NCBI RefSeq assembly: GCF_018403285.1
Contig: NZ_BOSJ01000004.1
Coordinates: forward strand, 310,001-374,000
DNA: 64,000 bases
Direction: 5' to 3'
Origin: Paenibacillus sp. J45TS6
Lineage (GTDB): Bacteria; Bacillota; Bacilli; Paenibacillales; Paenibacillaceae
The translations under genes were made by a program, and so were the position numbers. Of this stretch, positions 8,701-18,500 are shown in pieces. The first letter of the stretch is position 1. Every line of letters begins with the position of its first letter. The notes beneath the pieces were generated by a model, which had not been told where the DNA came from, did not search any database, and was given only the letters and a program-made list of their open reading frames with translations.

Positions 8701-9837
8701 ATGATACATAGTCGTAAATTATGGCTTGAATCGATGCTTCGAATAGCAGATCCTGTATTGGAAGCTTTATCGAACCGGAAGTTAAAGGAACTCATGCCTG
8801 TGGATTCTCCCTTAGTGGGTAGGGAAACCTATGCTCATCTCGAAGCACTTGGCAGATTACTTGCTGGAATAGCTCCATGGCTAGAACGTAAGCAGGATGG
8901 AGAAGAAGAAGTTCTAAGAAATAAGTATGCAGCAATGGCTAGACAAGCGATTGATGCTGGAACGGATCGGAATTCACCAGATTTTATGAATTTTACAGAA
9001 GGCGGTCAGCCGCTGGTAGATGCAGCTTTTTTATCCCACGCGATTGTGAGAGCTCCTCAGGAACTTTACGGACAGCTGGAACCGAGAGTGAAGCAGCAGC
9101 TTATTGAGTGCTTAAAGAAGACTCGTCGTATAAAAGCCGTCCCCTCGAACTGGCTGTTATTCTCTGCTATGGTTGAGGCAGCCTTGTATATGATGGGAGA
9201 AGAGGACTTTGATGTGATGAGAGTCGATTACGCTCTCAAACAGCATGAGCATTGGTATCTAGGGGATGGAACCTACGGAGATGGTCCTAATTTTCACTGG
9301 GACTACTATAATAGCTTTGTCATTCAGCCTATGCTTATTGATATCCATCGTACATTTAAAGGGATGTACCCTGATTGGGACTCGGCTTACGAGTTCGTAC
9401 TGCCCCGAGCACAAAGATATGGCGCACTGCTTGAACGTATGATTTCACCAGAAGGAACATTCCCTCCAGTAGGTCGTTCGCTTGCATACCGTTTTGGTGC
9501 TTTTCAGCTGTTATCTCAGCTTGCACTGATGGAAACGCTTCCTGAGAAGTTGAATTGTGCAAGTGTACGCTGTGCGCTTACCGCAGTATTGCAGAGAGCC
9601 ATTGCTGGCGAAGGTACATTTGATGAGAATGGATGGCTTCAGATTGGATTTTACGGCAATCAACCCGATATAGCGGAAGGTTATATTTCTACAGGAAGTT
9701 TATATCTGTGCAGTACCTTTTTTCTGCCGCTAGGACTATCAAGTGATCAACCATTTTGGGCAATGCCGGATGAACCCTGGACACAGAAAAGAGCATGGAG
9801 CGGGCAATCCTTTTCGTTGGATCATTCAGTATTCTAA
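8701..9837 (+). CDS. DUF2264 domain-containing protein
   Basis: This 378-residue protein begins 33 bases after nrdR with AAAGGAGAATTCACTTTC before its ATG. It matches the DUF2264 family in segments such as AVPSNWLLFSAMVEAALY, LGDGTYGDGPNFHWDYYNSFVIQPML and PEGTFPPVGRSLAYRFGAFQLL, which resemble alpha/alpha-toroid polysaccharide lyases and unsaturated glycosidases. Many relatives are about 600 residues with an extra C-terminal domain; this one has only the N-terminal domain. There is no signal peptide, so it is probably cytoplasmic. A role in sugar or polysaccharide metabolism is inferred from fold similarity only. Confidence 0.75.
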   Translation: MIHSRKLWLESMLRIADPVLEALSNRKLKELMPVDSPLVGRETYAHLEALGRLLAGIAPWLERKQDGEEEVLRNKYAAMARQAIDAGTDRNSPDFMNFTEGGQPLVDAAFLSHAIVRAPQELYGQLEPRVKQQLIECLKKTRRIKAVPSNWLLFSAMVEAALYMMGEEDFDVMRVDYALKQHEHWYLGDGTYGDGPNFHWDYYNSFVIQPMLIDIHRTFKGMYPDWDSAYEFVLPRAQRYGALLERMISPEGTFPPVGRSLAYRFGAFQLLSQLALMETLPEKLNCASVRCALTAVLQRAIAGEGTFDENGWLQIGFYGNQPDIAEGYISTGSLYLCSTFFLPLGLSSDQPFWAMPDEPWTQKRAWSGQSFSLDHSVF

Positions 9838-9862
9838 CTAATCATTGGAGGAGAGGTGAGTA

Positions 9863-9940
9863 GTGTTATCTCGATTGTTGTCTGTGACTGCATTATCATT
9901 TGAGCGAATGAATCCTAGTCACCATCGAGCGGTAAGTTGA
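9863..9940 (+). CDS. Possible 25-residue peptide or gene remnant
   Basis: A GTG-started frame of 25 codons (MLSRLLSVTALSFERMNPSH...) lies six bases after an unusually strong ribosome binding site, GGAGGAGAGG at 9847-9856. The peptide has no recognisable family. It could be a true small protein co-transcribed with the DUF2264 gene, or the decayed 5' end of a lost gene. The strong binding site is the only support. Confidence 0.25.
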   Translation: MLSRLLSVTALSFERMNPSHHRAVS

Positions 9941-9946
9941 ATGTCA

Positions 9947-10153
9947 TTAGAAAAGATGTTGCATGCCTAATATAATGATTATCACCCCCATGATTATGCT
10001 GATTACCCCAGCGAACTTAACATAGGAAAGCCAAGTATCAATGGGCTCTCTATCATCACCTATTCTTTTGAATAACCAAGAATCAGGACGCTTAATAGCG
10101 AGGATCCCAAGTGCTATTACACAAACACCCATTAGAAAATAAAAAATGAACAT
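9947..10153 (-). CDS. Small two-helix membrane protein of unknown function
   Basis: This 68-residue protein has two hydrophobic helices (residues about 2-20 and 46-66) joined by a polar loop containing KRPDSWLFKRIGDDREP. The start ATG is preceded by AAAAGGGG at good spacing. The composition and WLFKRIGD-type loop are seen in short conserved Bacillales membrane proteins, but I cannot name a characterised one. It lies alone on the minus strand between the DUF2264 gene and tRNA-Ala. Confidence 0.65.
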   Translation of the reverse strand: MFIFYFLMGVCVIALGILAIKRPDSWLFKRIGDDREPIDTWLSYVKFAGVISIIMGVIIIILGMQHLF

Positions 10154-10243
10154 CAGATCAGCCCCTTTTAAGTAAATACGCTATGGCATGAAATCAAGTT
10201 CCAATCTATTCTATTTGTGAGTCTAAATTTCAATGAAAAATAC

Positions 10244-10272
10244 TTGCAACGATACGTTTCTGAGTGTATAAT
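10244..10272 (+). promoter_or_regulatory. Promoter of tRNA-Ala
   Basis: TTGCAA (10244-10249) and TATAAT (10267-10272) are exactly 17 bases apart and lie about 60 bases before the tRNA. The other two tRNA genes in the window have the same TTGC-17-TATAAT-like arrangement. Confidence 0.8.
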
Positions 10273-10332
10273 AACTAAGTCGGAAAGTTACTGCAGACAC
10301 AAATGTTGATTAATAGCCAACTACATAATTAA

Positions 10333-10405
10333 GGGGCCTTAGCTCAGCTGGGAGAGCGCATCGCTGGCAGCGATGAGGTCAGGGGTTCGATCCCCCTAGG
10401 CTCCA
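10333..10405 (+). tRNA. tRNA-Ala (anticodon GGC)
   Basis: A full cloverleaf is visible: acceptor GGGGCCT pairs with AGGCTCC, the D arm contains AGCTCAGCTGGGAGAG, the anticodon stem CATCG/CGATG frames loop CTGGCAG, and the T arm contains GGTTCGATCC. The anticodon GGC reads GCC/GCU alanine codons. CCA is not encoded. Confidence 0.97.
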
Positions 10406-10418
10406 TTTCAGGTAAAAA

Positions 10419-10442
10419 ACTCGCTATTTTAGCGGGTTTTTT
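10419..10442 (+). terminator. Terminator of tRNA-Ala
   Basis: The stem ACTCGCT/AGCGGGT (one G-U pair) with loop ATTTT is followed by TTTTTT and begins 14 bases after the tRNA. Confidence 0.85.
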
Positions 10443-10721
10443 CTTTTTTATCATTGTATTTTAGTTAGTTTTCCTCCATGTAAAACTCCCCATTAACTTA
10501 ACACCTTTCTCTCTCTAGGATTTTTAATTTTTTCATTCTGCAATAATAAAATTTCGATTTTATTCTCCCAAAACTCTATTACAAATTGTATAAAAATAAG
10601 AAATAAAACAGTAAATAAAAAAATGTCGAAAAAGAGAAAAAAATGTCTTTTTTTATGAAGAAAATACCATTACAATAAGATGGCAATGTGACAATGATCA
10701 TAATTTAGTAGGACAGCAATT
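10443..10721. other. AT-rich gap before the surface-protein cluster
   Basis: About 280 bases of very A/T-rich DNA with two AAAATGTC repeats. It must carry the promoter for the cluster that follows, but I cannot fix a convincing -35/-10 pair. No gene is seen. Confidence 0.4.
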
Positions 10722-10778
10722 TTGGATTACATAAGAGCGGCCATGTCACAATTTTATAATATGGAGGAAGAGCCGCAG

Positions 10779-13700
10779 ATGGGTGTTATGGAAATTACCG
10801 GACAGTCTTTGTATTCCGGTGTGCAGCGAGGCAAAAAAGAAGAATGGATTTATTTAACGGCTGCAGATTTAACTTTAAATCAAGATTATTTTTCCGATGT
10901 AACAGCTCACTACTTGATTCAGGCGGATACGATTCATTTTGCCGGATCATTGAATTTACCAGGGCGTAATCTGACCCTGAATGCTAGAGTGATCTCTTCG
11001 GATGGAGACGTTTCGATCAGTACATCAGGAACCCCTGTCCCTAAAGAAAAGAACTTTGTTAGCCAGCCTAAGGCTAATCCAGGAGATATGCCTGTCAGAA
11101 ACGGAGACAATGGTGGCGATGGCGATAATGGTTTTGACGGGGGAGACGGGATGTCCGGCGGCCATATTGTACTTGTAGCAGAGCATTTCGACTTGCAAGG
11201 TCAATTAAAGCTTTCGGCAAATGGCAGCAATGGGGGACGTGGACAAGACGGAGGAGACGGCATGAACGGCCGTGATGGAGAGAATGGAAGAGACGCGGAA
11301 ACCCATTGGTTTTCATCGGATGATTCCTCAGAACCCGGTAAAGATGGAGGTAATGGAGGCAAAGCCGGTAATGCTGGGCACTCAGGAAATGGAGGAGACG
11401 CTGGGCATATTTTTGTCGGGTATGTGATTGATTGTGCAGAACAAAAGATCACAATGGAAAGTCAACCCGGAGTTGCCGGAGCTCCTACCCGTCCAGGAAA
11501 ATTTGGTGCCGGAGCTAAGGGCGGAATAGGTGGCCGTAAATTTAAAGTTGTCACTGGAAGAACAACAGCGGTCAAAATAGTAAGCCAAGAGAGGGAGCCA
11601 AGCGGTTCAAATGGCAGAGATGGGGATCCGGGGATTTACGCCGCTAATCCTGTTGACGGTCAGCCCGCTAACACTGGAGTTTTCCAAATACAGTATGGGC
11701 AATTTTATGGAATAAAAGTAGACAGAACAGAGATTTACACGGATTTTTCGACGCTCGATCTAGAGTCAGCTTTAAGTGCTTCTCTCGAACGCCAGATGTT
11801 AACCCTCAATAAAGCAGGGCTCGCTTATCTTACAGGCAGTGAGGAAAAACTCGAAGAGTCAGCTATTCTTCTAAATTGGTTGCATGAAACAACACCTAAT
11901 GATTCTTGGTTTGATGCAGTTCGAGCTTTGGACTCCTATTCCTCTTTTCAAAAGAGTATGCTGGATACTTCCATTCAGTGGCTCTCTTTGCGTAATAAGG
12001 CGATCATCTTGCTATCACAGTTGGGACAAGGGCTAGACTACTTTGGACATCCTTGGAACTGGGTACCACTAATGCCGCTGGACAAATATCAGGATCTAGG
12101 CAGCAACCTCATTAATGCTGCTCAGCAAGCTGAAACTCTATATCTTGATTATCTAAAGGCTGACAATGATCAAAGAGGCCGAGTGAAGATACTAAGGGAT
12201 GCTATGAGCGTTGCAGAGAAACGGATTAATGACTTGGAAGATCAAAGGCAAAAATCGATTGTTGATGGAGAACGATTGGTATCTGAAGCGAGCGAGCTAT
12301 ATGAAAGCATATTATCCAATGAAAAGAATCTACAGAACGTAGCAGAAGAATTTGTAGAAGAGTTAAGATCAAAGCTTGCGATGGATTCCCTTAAGGCTAC
12401 CTTTGATCTGGTCGTTAACGGAGTTGCGCTGGTAACCAACGTTACACCTGCTCTAACCGCACTTAAAACAGGCGGGGCCATCGCTTCCGCTGTGAGCAAC
12501 TATTGGAACACCGGAAAAACAATTGTGATTGATGATACTTTCAAAAGCGACAAGACCGTAGCAAAAGAGAAAAAAGAAAAAGAAGAGGAACTTTCTAAAT
12601 CACTGAAGAATGTAAGCACTGTTTTCTCTTCCGGCCTCGGTGTATTAAAGAGTGGTGCCGAACTGGTTGATCTGCTAGGGCAGATCGAAGAGGCGCGTGA
12701 TTCATTTGGCTATAATTCATCGATGCTTGCAATGTCGCGTGAACAGTTTGACGATATGCTAAAGCCGGTCTATGGGAAGATGCCTGGGGATAAAGTCGAT
12801 GGATACCGCAAAGCTTTTAATCAGTATCTTAATGTTGTCGAAGACTATCAAAGTAAAACCCAATCCATTAAAGCAAAACATTTAGAGGAAGCAAGACTGT
12901 TTGCCGAAATGGAGCAACGGCGAGCAGACGAGGATCATATTAAACAGGCGATTGGTGATGACCTGGATGCCAGTCTGCCGTTATTTCATACATATATACT
13001 AGATCTTTATAACGGATTGAAGCTAGCTTTAACTGATTTCCTATATCAAGAATATCAGGCTTATCGATATTTGGTTCTTAGCAAGGACCTTTTCCCATTG
13101 ATTCGGGATAGTCATGTAGCTGAGCTCAGTCGCATCCATGCTGAAATCACAGTGAAATTAAAAGATGCGTTGAATGCTTCAGAAAATCCAGTACAGCCAT
13201 TCAAAAATGTAACTATTATTTTCACTGAAGAATCTTTCCCAGAACAATTCGTAGCGTTACGTGAACACAAGCCGGCCTTTTTCCCTTTGTCTATAGATAA
13301 TCAACTCATACGGGAGAAAATTGCAGGTAAAGCGCACATGATGGTTAGTGATTGTCATGTTCAATTGCCCGGAGCCCGGCATACGGCGGGGAGTATTCAT
13401 ACGGAATATACCCACTATGGTCATTCAACGTTCCTGAATTTATATGGTGAGCGGTTTGATTTTGTTCATAATAAAAGCCATGGTTTCTATGAATATGAAG
13501 TAACACCCGAAGAAGGAAAGGGAATTACAGGCGAATCTGCTGAAAAAATAATCAATCAATCCGGCGGAGCAGTAGGAGATGGGACTACCCGGATCATGCC
13601 AGGTTTATTATCCCTCTGGTCTATTGAGGTACCGCTTGAGGATCGAAGTGGCTGCAAGCTGAACGAAGGCGTTAATCTAAGTGATGTTAAGAAAATCGTA

Positions 13701-13895
13701 ATGACCTTGGCTGGAAAAGCGGAAGCTTATGCGCCTAAGACTCCATCCGGCAAAATGAGTGCTTTTGCTGTGCCGAAGCCTATGAATAGTAATGATATTT
13801 TTGCTGATAATGAAATGTTTAGCCTGCCAGGAAAAGAACCAGATGCTGTCACTGTTCAGGAGAAATTATCTGATTCGATTGTTATAGAACTATAA
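10779..13895 (+). CDS. Large glycine-rich and helical protein of unknown function
   Basis: This protein of about 1038 residues opens a surface-protein cluster. A beta-rich N-terminus (AADLTLNQDYFSD ... NLTLNARVISSDGDV) is followed by collagen-like Gly-x-Gly/Asp stretches at about 11098-11405, 11485-11540 and 11600-11670. A long mostly helical region spans about 11750-13200 and includes a hydrophobic segment near 12400-12500. The C-terminal part (about 13200-13895) weakly resembles the C-terminal part of insecticidal Tc-toxin A subunits. No signal peptide is visible. ATG 10779 has GGAGG 11 bases upstream; TTG 10722 and ATG 10743 are alternatives in the same frame. It is followed within 30 bases by the tail-collar genes and probably shares their operon. 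Function unknown. Confidence 0.8.
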   Translation: MGVMEITGQSLYSGVQRGKKEEWIYLTAADLTLNQDYFSDVTAHYLIQADTIHFAGSLNLPGRNLTLNARVISSDGDVSISTSGTPVPKEKNFVSQPKANPGDMPVRNGDNGGDGDNGFDGGDGMSGGHIVLVAEHFDLQGQLKLSANGSNGGRGQDGGDGMNGRDGENGRDAETHWFSSDDSSEPGKDGGNGGKAGNAGHSGNGGDAGHIFVGYVIDCAEQKITMESQPGVAGAPTRPGKFGAGAKGGIGGRKFKVVTGRTTAVKIVSQEREPSGSNGRDGDPGIYAANPVDGQPANTGVFQIQYGQFYGIKVDRTEIYTDFSTLDLESALSASLERQMLTLNKAGLAYLTGSEEKLEESAILLNWLHETTPNDSWFDAVRALDSYSSFQKSMLDTSIQWLSLRNKAIILLSQLGQGLDYFGHPWNWVPLMPLDKYQDLGSNLINAAQQAETLYLDYLKADNDQRGRVKILRDAMSVAEKRINDLEDQRQKSIVDGERLVSEASELYESILSNEKNLQNVAEEFVEELRSKLAMDSLKATFDLVVNGVALVTNVTPALTALKTGGAIASAVSNYWNTGKTIVIDDTFKSDKTVAKEKKEKEEELSKSLKNVSTVFSSGLGVLKSGAELVDLLGQIEEARDSFGYNSSMLAMSREQFDDMLKPVYGKMPGDKVDGYRKAFNQYLNVVEDYQSKTQSIKAKHLEEARLFAEMEQRRADEDHIKQAIGDDLDASLPLFHTYILDLYNGLKLALTDFLYQEYQAYRYLVLSKDLFPLIRDSHVAELSRIHAEITVKLKDALNASENPVQPFKNVTIIFTEESFPEQFVALREHKPAFFPLSIDNQLIREKIAGKAHMMVSDCHVQLPGARHTAGSIHTEYTHYGHSTFLNLYGERFDFVHNKSHGFYEYEVTPEEGKGITGESAEKIINQSGGAVGDGTTRIMPGLLSLWSIEVPLEDRSGCKLNEGVNLSDVKKIVMTLAGKAEAYAPKTPSGKMSAFAVPKPMNSNDIFADNEMFSLPGKEPDAVTVQEKLSDSIVIEL

Positions 13896-13923
13896 GCCTC
13901 AGAATAGAAAAAGGAGATTTCGG

Positions 13924-14442
13924 ATGAGTGATCAATATGTAGGCGAAATTCGTATGTTTGCAGGCAATTATCCTCCTAAAGGATGGGCGTTTTGCGATGG
14001 TGCGATTCTCCCGATTACAGATAATGAGAGTCTTTACTCAATCATTGGAGTAACGTATGGCGGGGATGGAAGAACTAACTTTAAATTGCCTGATTTGAGA
14101 GGGAGATTGCCGCTTCATAAAGGAACAAATAGTAAAAGTGGTACCGAATATGCAATGGGTCAAACAGGAGGGACGGAGACGGTCGCTTTAACTTTAGCGC
14201 AGTTACCAGCGCATACCCACATTGTTAATGCTGAATCTACTGCAGGAATTATAGGCGATCCGAAAAATGCATTTTGGGCAGCTAGCGCGTCAAAACAGTA
14301 TTCGGCAGATAAGAATCCTACTGGACTTATGAATACAGCATCCGTTTCATCAACCGGTGGAAGCAGCCCGCATAACAATTTGATGCCTTATTTACCCGTT
14401 TCCTTTATTATTGCGCTTCAAGGCCTATATCCGTCACAATGA
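13924..14442 (+). CDS. Tail-collar (microcystin-dependent protein, MdpB-type) protein 1
   Basis: This 172-residue protein carries the phage tail-collar fold. The N-terminus VGEIRMFAGNYPPKGWAFCDG, the central YGGDGRTNFKLPDLRGRLPLH and the C-terminal SPHNNLMPYLPVSFIIALQG are the hallmark blocks of the family. In phages this fold sits at fibre tips; the stand-alone bacterial members have no settled function. The start ATG follows AAAGGAGATTTCGG. It is the first of three tandem paralogues and there are no other phage genes nearby, so it is a surface-cluster component and not a prophage remnant. No export signal is seen. Confidence 0.9.
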   Translation: MSDQYVGEIRMFAGNYPPKGWAFCDGAILPITDNESLYSIIGVTYGGDGRTNFKLPDLRGRLPLHKGTNSKSGTEYAMGQTGGTETVALTLAQLPAHTHIVNAESTAGIIGDPKNAFWAASASKQYSADKNPTGLMNTASVSSTGGSSPHNNLMPYLPVSFIIALQGLYPSQ

Positions 14443-14471
14443 TAATTAATAAAGAGTAGGAGATTAAAAAG

Positions 14472-14975
14472 ATGGCAGAACCCTTTATAGGTGAAATTCG
14501 CCTATTCGCTTTTGCGTATGGAAACCCTCCACAAGGCTGGGCGGAATGTAACGGACAAATACTTCAAACTTCACAAAATCAAGCTTTGTCTGCTTTATTA
14601 GGTGATCGTTTCGGTGGGGAAGCCCCTAAGACGTTTGCACTTCCCGATCTTCAGGGCCGCGTTCCTCTTGGGGCGATTAATCCATATACTCCAAACCCTT
14701 ATGGCGGAGAAGAAACGCATACCTTAACGACAAATGAAATGCCGCAGCATACACACGATGCTTCCGCCGGTTCTGACGGCGTAACTGCTAATTCGAACAA
14801 TGCTACTTGGGGGACAACCTCGGGTATAACCCCTTATGCAGATCAGACTGATAAAACAATGTCCAGTGAAGCTTTAACAACAGCAGGAAATAGTGAGGCT
14901 CACTCGAATATGCAGCCCTACCTTGTAGTGAACTATTGTATTGCTACCATAGGTATCTTTCCGCCGAGAAGTTAA
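14472..14975 (+). CDS. Tail-collar (MdpB-type) protein 2
   Basis: This 167-residue paralogue has the same blocks: IGEIRLFAFAYGNPPQGWAECNG, FGGEAPKTFALPDLQGRVPLG and AHSNMQPYLVVNYCIATIG. It differs from its neighbours throughout the middle (EETHTLTTNEMPQHTHDA), so the three copies are old duplications and probably not interchangeable. The ribosome binding site is TAGGAGATT. It lies 29 bases after copy 1 and 15 before copy 3, indicating one transcript. Confidence 0.9.
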   Translation: MAEPFIGEIRLFAFAYGNPPQGWAECNGQILQTSQNQALSALLGDRFGGEAPKTFALPDLQGRVPLGAINPYTPNPYGGEETHTLTTNEMPQHTHDASAGSDGVTANSNNATWGTTSGITPYADQTDKTMSSEALTTAGNSEAHSNMQPYLVVNYCIATIGIFPPRS

Positions 14976-14990
14976 TTAGGAGGGAATTAA

Positions 14991-15521
14991 ATGGATCCGT
15001 ATGTAGGAGAAATTCGATTATTTGCAGGCACTTATGCACCGAGGGACTGGGAGTTTTGTAATGGACAGACCCTGCAAATTCAAGAAAATTCAGTATTGTT
15101 TAGTGTGATAGGAAACCAGTTTGGAGGAGACGGAGAGACAACCTTTCAACTTCCCGATCTTCGCGGAAGAGCACCCATGCATTCGGGTCAAGGCATCGGT
15201 TTAACCCCTCGAGCATTTGGAAAACCGGATGGAGAAGCTCAGGTTACACTTCTTGAAGCGGAAATACCGAGTCACAGCCATACTCCGCAAACTCAGCTCA
15301 AGGGCAGTGAATTGAGTCCTGAAGGAGCGGTATGGACTCCAACTTCGAAAATCGGGAAGAATGCAGCACCAAAGTATTATTCCAATACGCCGTCCGTATC
15401 CATGAATCCGCTCGCGATTGGTACGACGGGTGAATCGCAGCCGCACAATAATATGCAGCCTTATACAGAGCTTAATTTTATTATAGCCTTGCAAGGTGTT
15501 TTTCCTGAAAAAACATCCTAA
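14991..15521 (+). CDS. Tail-collar (MdpB-type) protein 3
   Basis: This 176-residue third copy has VGEIRLFAGTYAPRDWEFCNG, FGGDGETTFQLPDLRGRAPMH and QPHNNMQPYTELNFIIALQG. The EIPSHSHTP segment matches the histidine motif shared by the family. The ATG follows TAGGAGGGAATTAA. A 66-base gap separates it from the large S-layer-anchored protein. Three tandem tail-collar genes next to a large secreted repeat protein suggest a multi-subunit surface structure; that is inference from context. Confidence 0.9.
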   Translation: MDPYVGEIRLFAGTYAPRDWEFCNGQTLQIQENSVLFSVIGNQFGGDGETTFQLPDLRGRAPMHSGQGIGLTPRAFGKPDGEAQVTLLEAEIPSHSHTPQTQLKGSELSPEGAVWTPTSKIGKNAAPKYYSNTPSVSMNPLAIGTTGESQPHNNMQPYTELNFIIALQGVFPEKTS

Positions 15522-15587
15522 GGATTACGAATTTTGAACGTTATATCTTCAATTCTCTTTGAGAAATTTATATGAAAGGACAGATTT

Positions 15588-18500
15588 ATGTACAAAATCT
15601 CTTCTAAAAGTAAGGTCCTCGGGCATATTTTTCTTTCCTTTGTTTTAATTAGTGGGTCATTGTTCTCTGGACCTCTTACAGCTAATGCTGATACTAGAAA
15701 TGCTGATATGATAACTACCCAGTTTAGTGGTAGCTTGGATACGAACTCTACTTTTGTAAGACTGCAGATGCCGGGTGATGTTTCGTTAGATGTTTCTAAT
15801 GAGAAGAATGATGAAGATATATACGATCCTTATTTGCTGGAGCCGACATGGTATTTTCAAGAAGGAAGTAATAGCTTAGAATGCGGAGCTGGAAAAGATA
15901 ATTATTGTGGAACATGGTTTGTTAGTCAGGACTTCACAGGTAAAGGATATCCGTTTCAAGTGACGGTAAGAGATGATGAACCCGAGGGAGAATCCTACCT
16001 TCGAAATTATTTTTATAGAACCATTACTCCATCTATTGACGGTGATTATAACTTTTTGGTAACTCCCCCAGATAAAGAAGATCAAAATGCTTTAAAGGAT
16101 ACGGTTCTATATGTGTATAAAGATAGATTTTATCCCGATCATCCACTGCATAATTTAATAGCGGGTAATGATGATATTTCACACGTTGATAATAATTTGT
16201 CTCGAATCAGCAATATTCATCTAAAGGCCGGTGTAACCTATTATATGGTTATGACCGGATTTTGGAACGGAGCTGAAGGCAACGTTTCTTTTGAAGTAAC
16301 TGGTCCTGGAAGTATTAATGATCCCGATGATACTGATGCCCCGGTTGTTCCTGCAGTCACGAGTGTGACCGTAACCCCTGACAGTGTGAATGTAGAGCAG
16401 GGTGGAAGTCAACAGTTGACAGCCGAAGTAAAAGTTGTGGGTGGAGCAGCACAGACGGTGACTTGGGGTAGTAGTGATGCTACAACACTTGCAGTAGACG
16501 AAACTGGAAAAGTGACGGTAGCCAAGGACGCTAAGCTAGGGGATTACACAGTAACGGCAACTTCAACCGAAGATTCCAGCAAATCGAGTACGTCTACGAT
16601 TAAGGTAACAAAAAAACCTGTTGAACCAGCAGTTACTAGCGTTGAATTAAGCCCGAGCAGTGCGAATGTAGTGCAGGGAGGAACTCAACAGCTATCGGCT
16701 GCTGTAGAAGTGGTAGGCGGAGCAGAGCAGACGGTGACCTGGACAAGCAGCGATGCTACTGGAAAAGTCATAGTTAATGAGAACGGATTCGTGACGGTAG
16801 CTTCGGGTGCTGATCCGAGGGAATATACCATTACGGCGACTTCAACTGTAGATCCTAGCAAAATGAATACATCTAAGATAACAGTCACTCCAGCACCGGC
16901 AGTTAAGATTGTGACCGTAACTCCTAGCAGTGCGAATGTAATGCAGGGAGAAAGTAAGCAGCTGACTGCTAACGTCGATGTGTCAGGCGGAGCAGCCCGG
17001 ACGGTGACCTGGAGTAGCAGCGATGATAAAGGAAAAGTGACGGTAGATGAGAACGGAAACGTGGAGGTAGCTTCGGACGCGGAGCCGAGGGAATACACGA
17101 TAACGGCAACTTCAACCGAAGATTCCAGCAAATCGAGCACGTCCACGATTAAGGTAACGCAAGCACCTGTTGAACCAGCGGTTAAAAGTGTAACCGTAAC
17201 TCCAAGTAGTGCGAATGTAATGCAGGGAGAAAGTAAGCAGCTGATTGCTAACGTCGATGTGGTAGGCGGAGCAGACCAGACGGTGATCTGGAGTAGCAGC
17301 GATGATACTGGAAAAGTCATAGTAAATGAGAACGGGAACGTAACGGTAGCTTCGGATGTTGATCCGGACGAATATATCATAACGGCCACCTCAACTGTAG
17401 ATCCCAACAAAACAAGTACATCTAAGATAACAGTCACTCCAGCACCGGCAGTTAAGAGTGTGACCGTAACTCCAAGCAGTGCGAATGTAATGCAGGGAGA
17501 AAGTAAGCAGCTAACTGCTGCTGTAGAAGTGGTAGGAGGAGCAGCCAAAACAGTGAACTGGAGCAGCAACGATGCCTTGAAGGTTGCAGTAAACGATAAC
17601 GGAAATGTAACGGTAGCATCAGACGCTAAACCGGGGAGATACACGATAAAGGCGACTTCAACGGTAGATCCCAGCAAATTGAGTACATCAACGATTACAG
17701 TCACTCCAACACCAGCGGTTAAGAGTGTAAACGTAACTCCAAGCAGTGCAGAAGTAATGCAGGGAGAAAGTAAGCAACTGACGGTTAATGTAGAAGTGGT
17801 AGGCGGGGCAGAACAAACGGTGACCTGGAGCAGCAGCGATGCTTCTGAAAAGGTTTCAGTAGGCAAAACCGGAAAAGTAACGGTAGCTTCAGACGCTAAA
17901 CCGGAGAAATACACAATAACGGCGACTTCAACTGTAGATCCCAGCAAATTGAGTACATCAACGATTACAGTTATTCCAGCACCTGCTGTTAAAAGTGTAA
18001 CCGTAACTCCAAGCAGTGCGAATGTAATGCAGGGAGAAAGTAAGCAGCTGACGGCTAACATCGAAGTGGTAGGCGGAGCAGAACAGACGGTGACCTGGAC
18101 AAGTAGTGATGCTTCAAAGGTTGCCGTTGACGAAACCGGCAAAGTGACAGTGGCTTCAGACGCTATGCTAGGCGAATATAAAATAAAAGCAACCTCAACC
18201 GAGGATACTAGCAAGTTCGCATTGTCGGTTATAACAGTTACATCAGCACCGATAGAACCGACATACATCATAGGGACAATTTCCGATCAAACAATGACTC
18301 CACTGACCGAAGCATACGAATCAGGGACACAGGAAACAAAGTCCATTACCGTATCAAATACAGGAACGGGAAATTTAACTAACTTGCGAGCTGAATTGAC
18401 CGCAGGGGATGTTGACGCATTTGAGGTGACTCCAGTCGCTGGGGAAATAGATAGTGGAGAAGAGGACACTTTTACTGTAAGAGCGAAAGATGGTTTAGCA

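Noticed and set aside
13924-15521. Prophage tail genes
   Set aside because: The tail-collar proteins are stand-alone MdpB types; no integrase, terminase, capsid, tube or lysin gene is in the window.
16356-18260. Regular DNA repeats as a possible CRISPR array
   Set aside because: Units are about 270 bp, inside one coding frame, with no short palindromic repeat or unique spacers and no cas genes.
16685-18271. 528-residue open frame on the minus strand rich in Thr, Val, Leu and Ser
   Set aside because: It is the mirror of the Big2 repeats in the S-layer-anchored protein; its internal repetition follows the plus-strand repeats, and it has no ribosome binding site.
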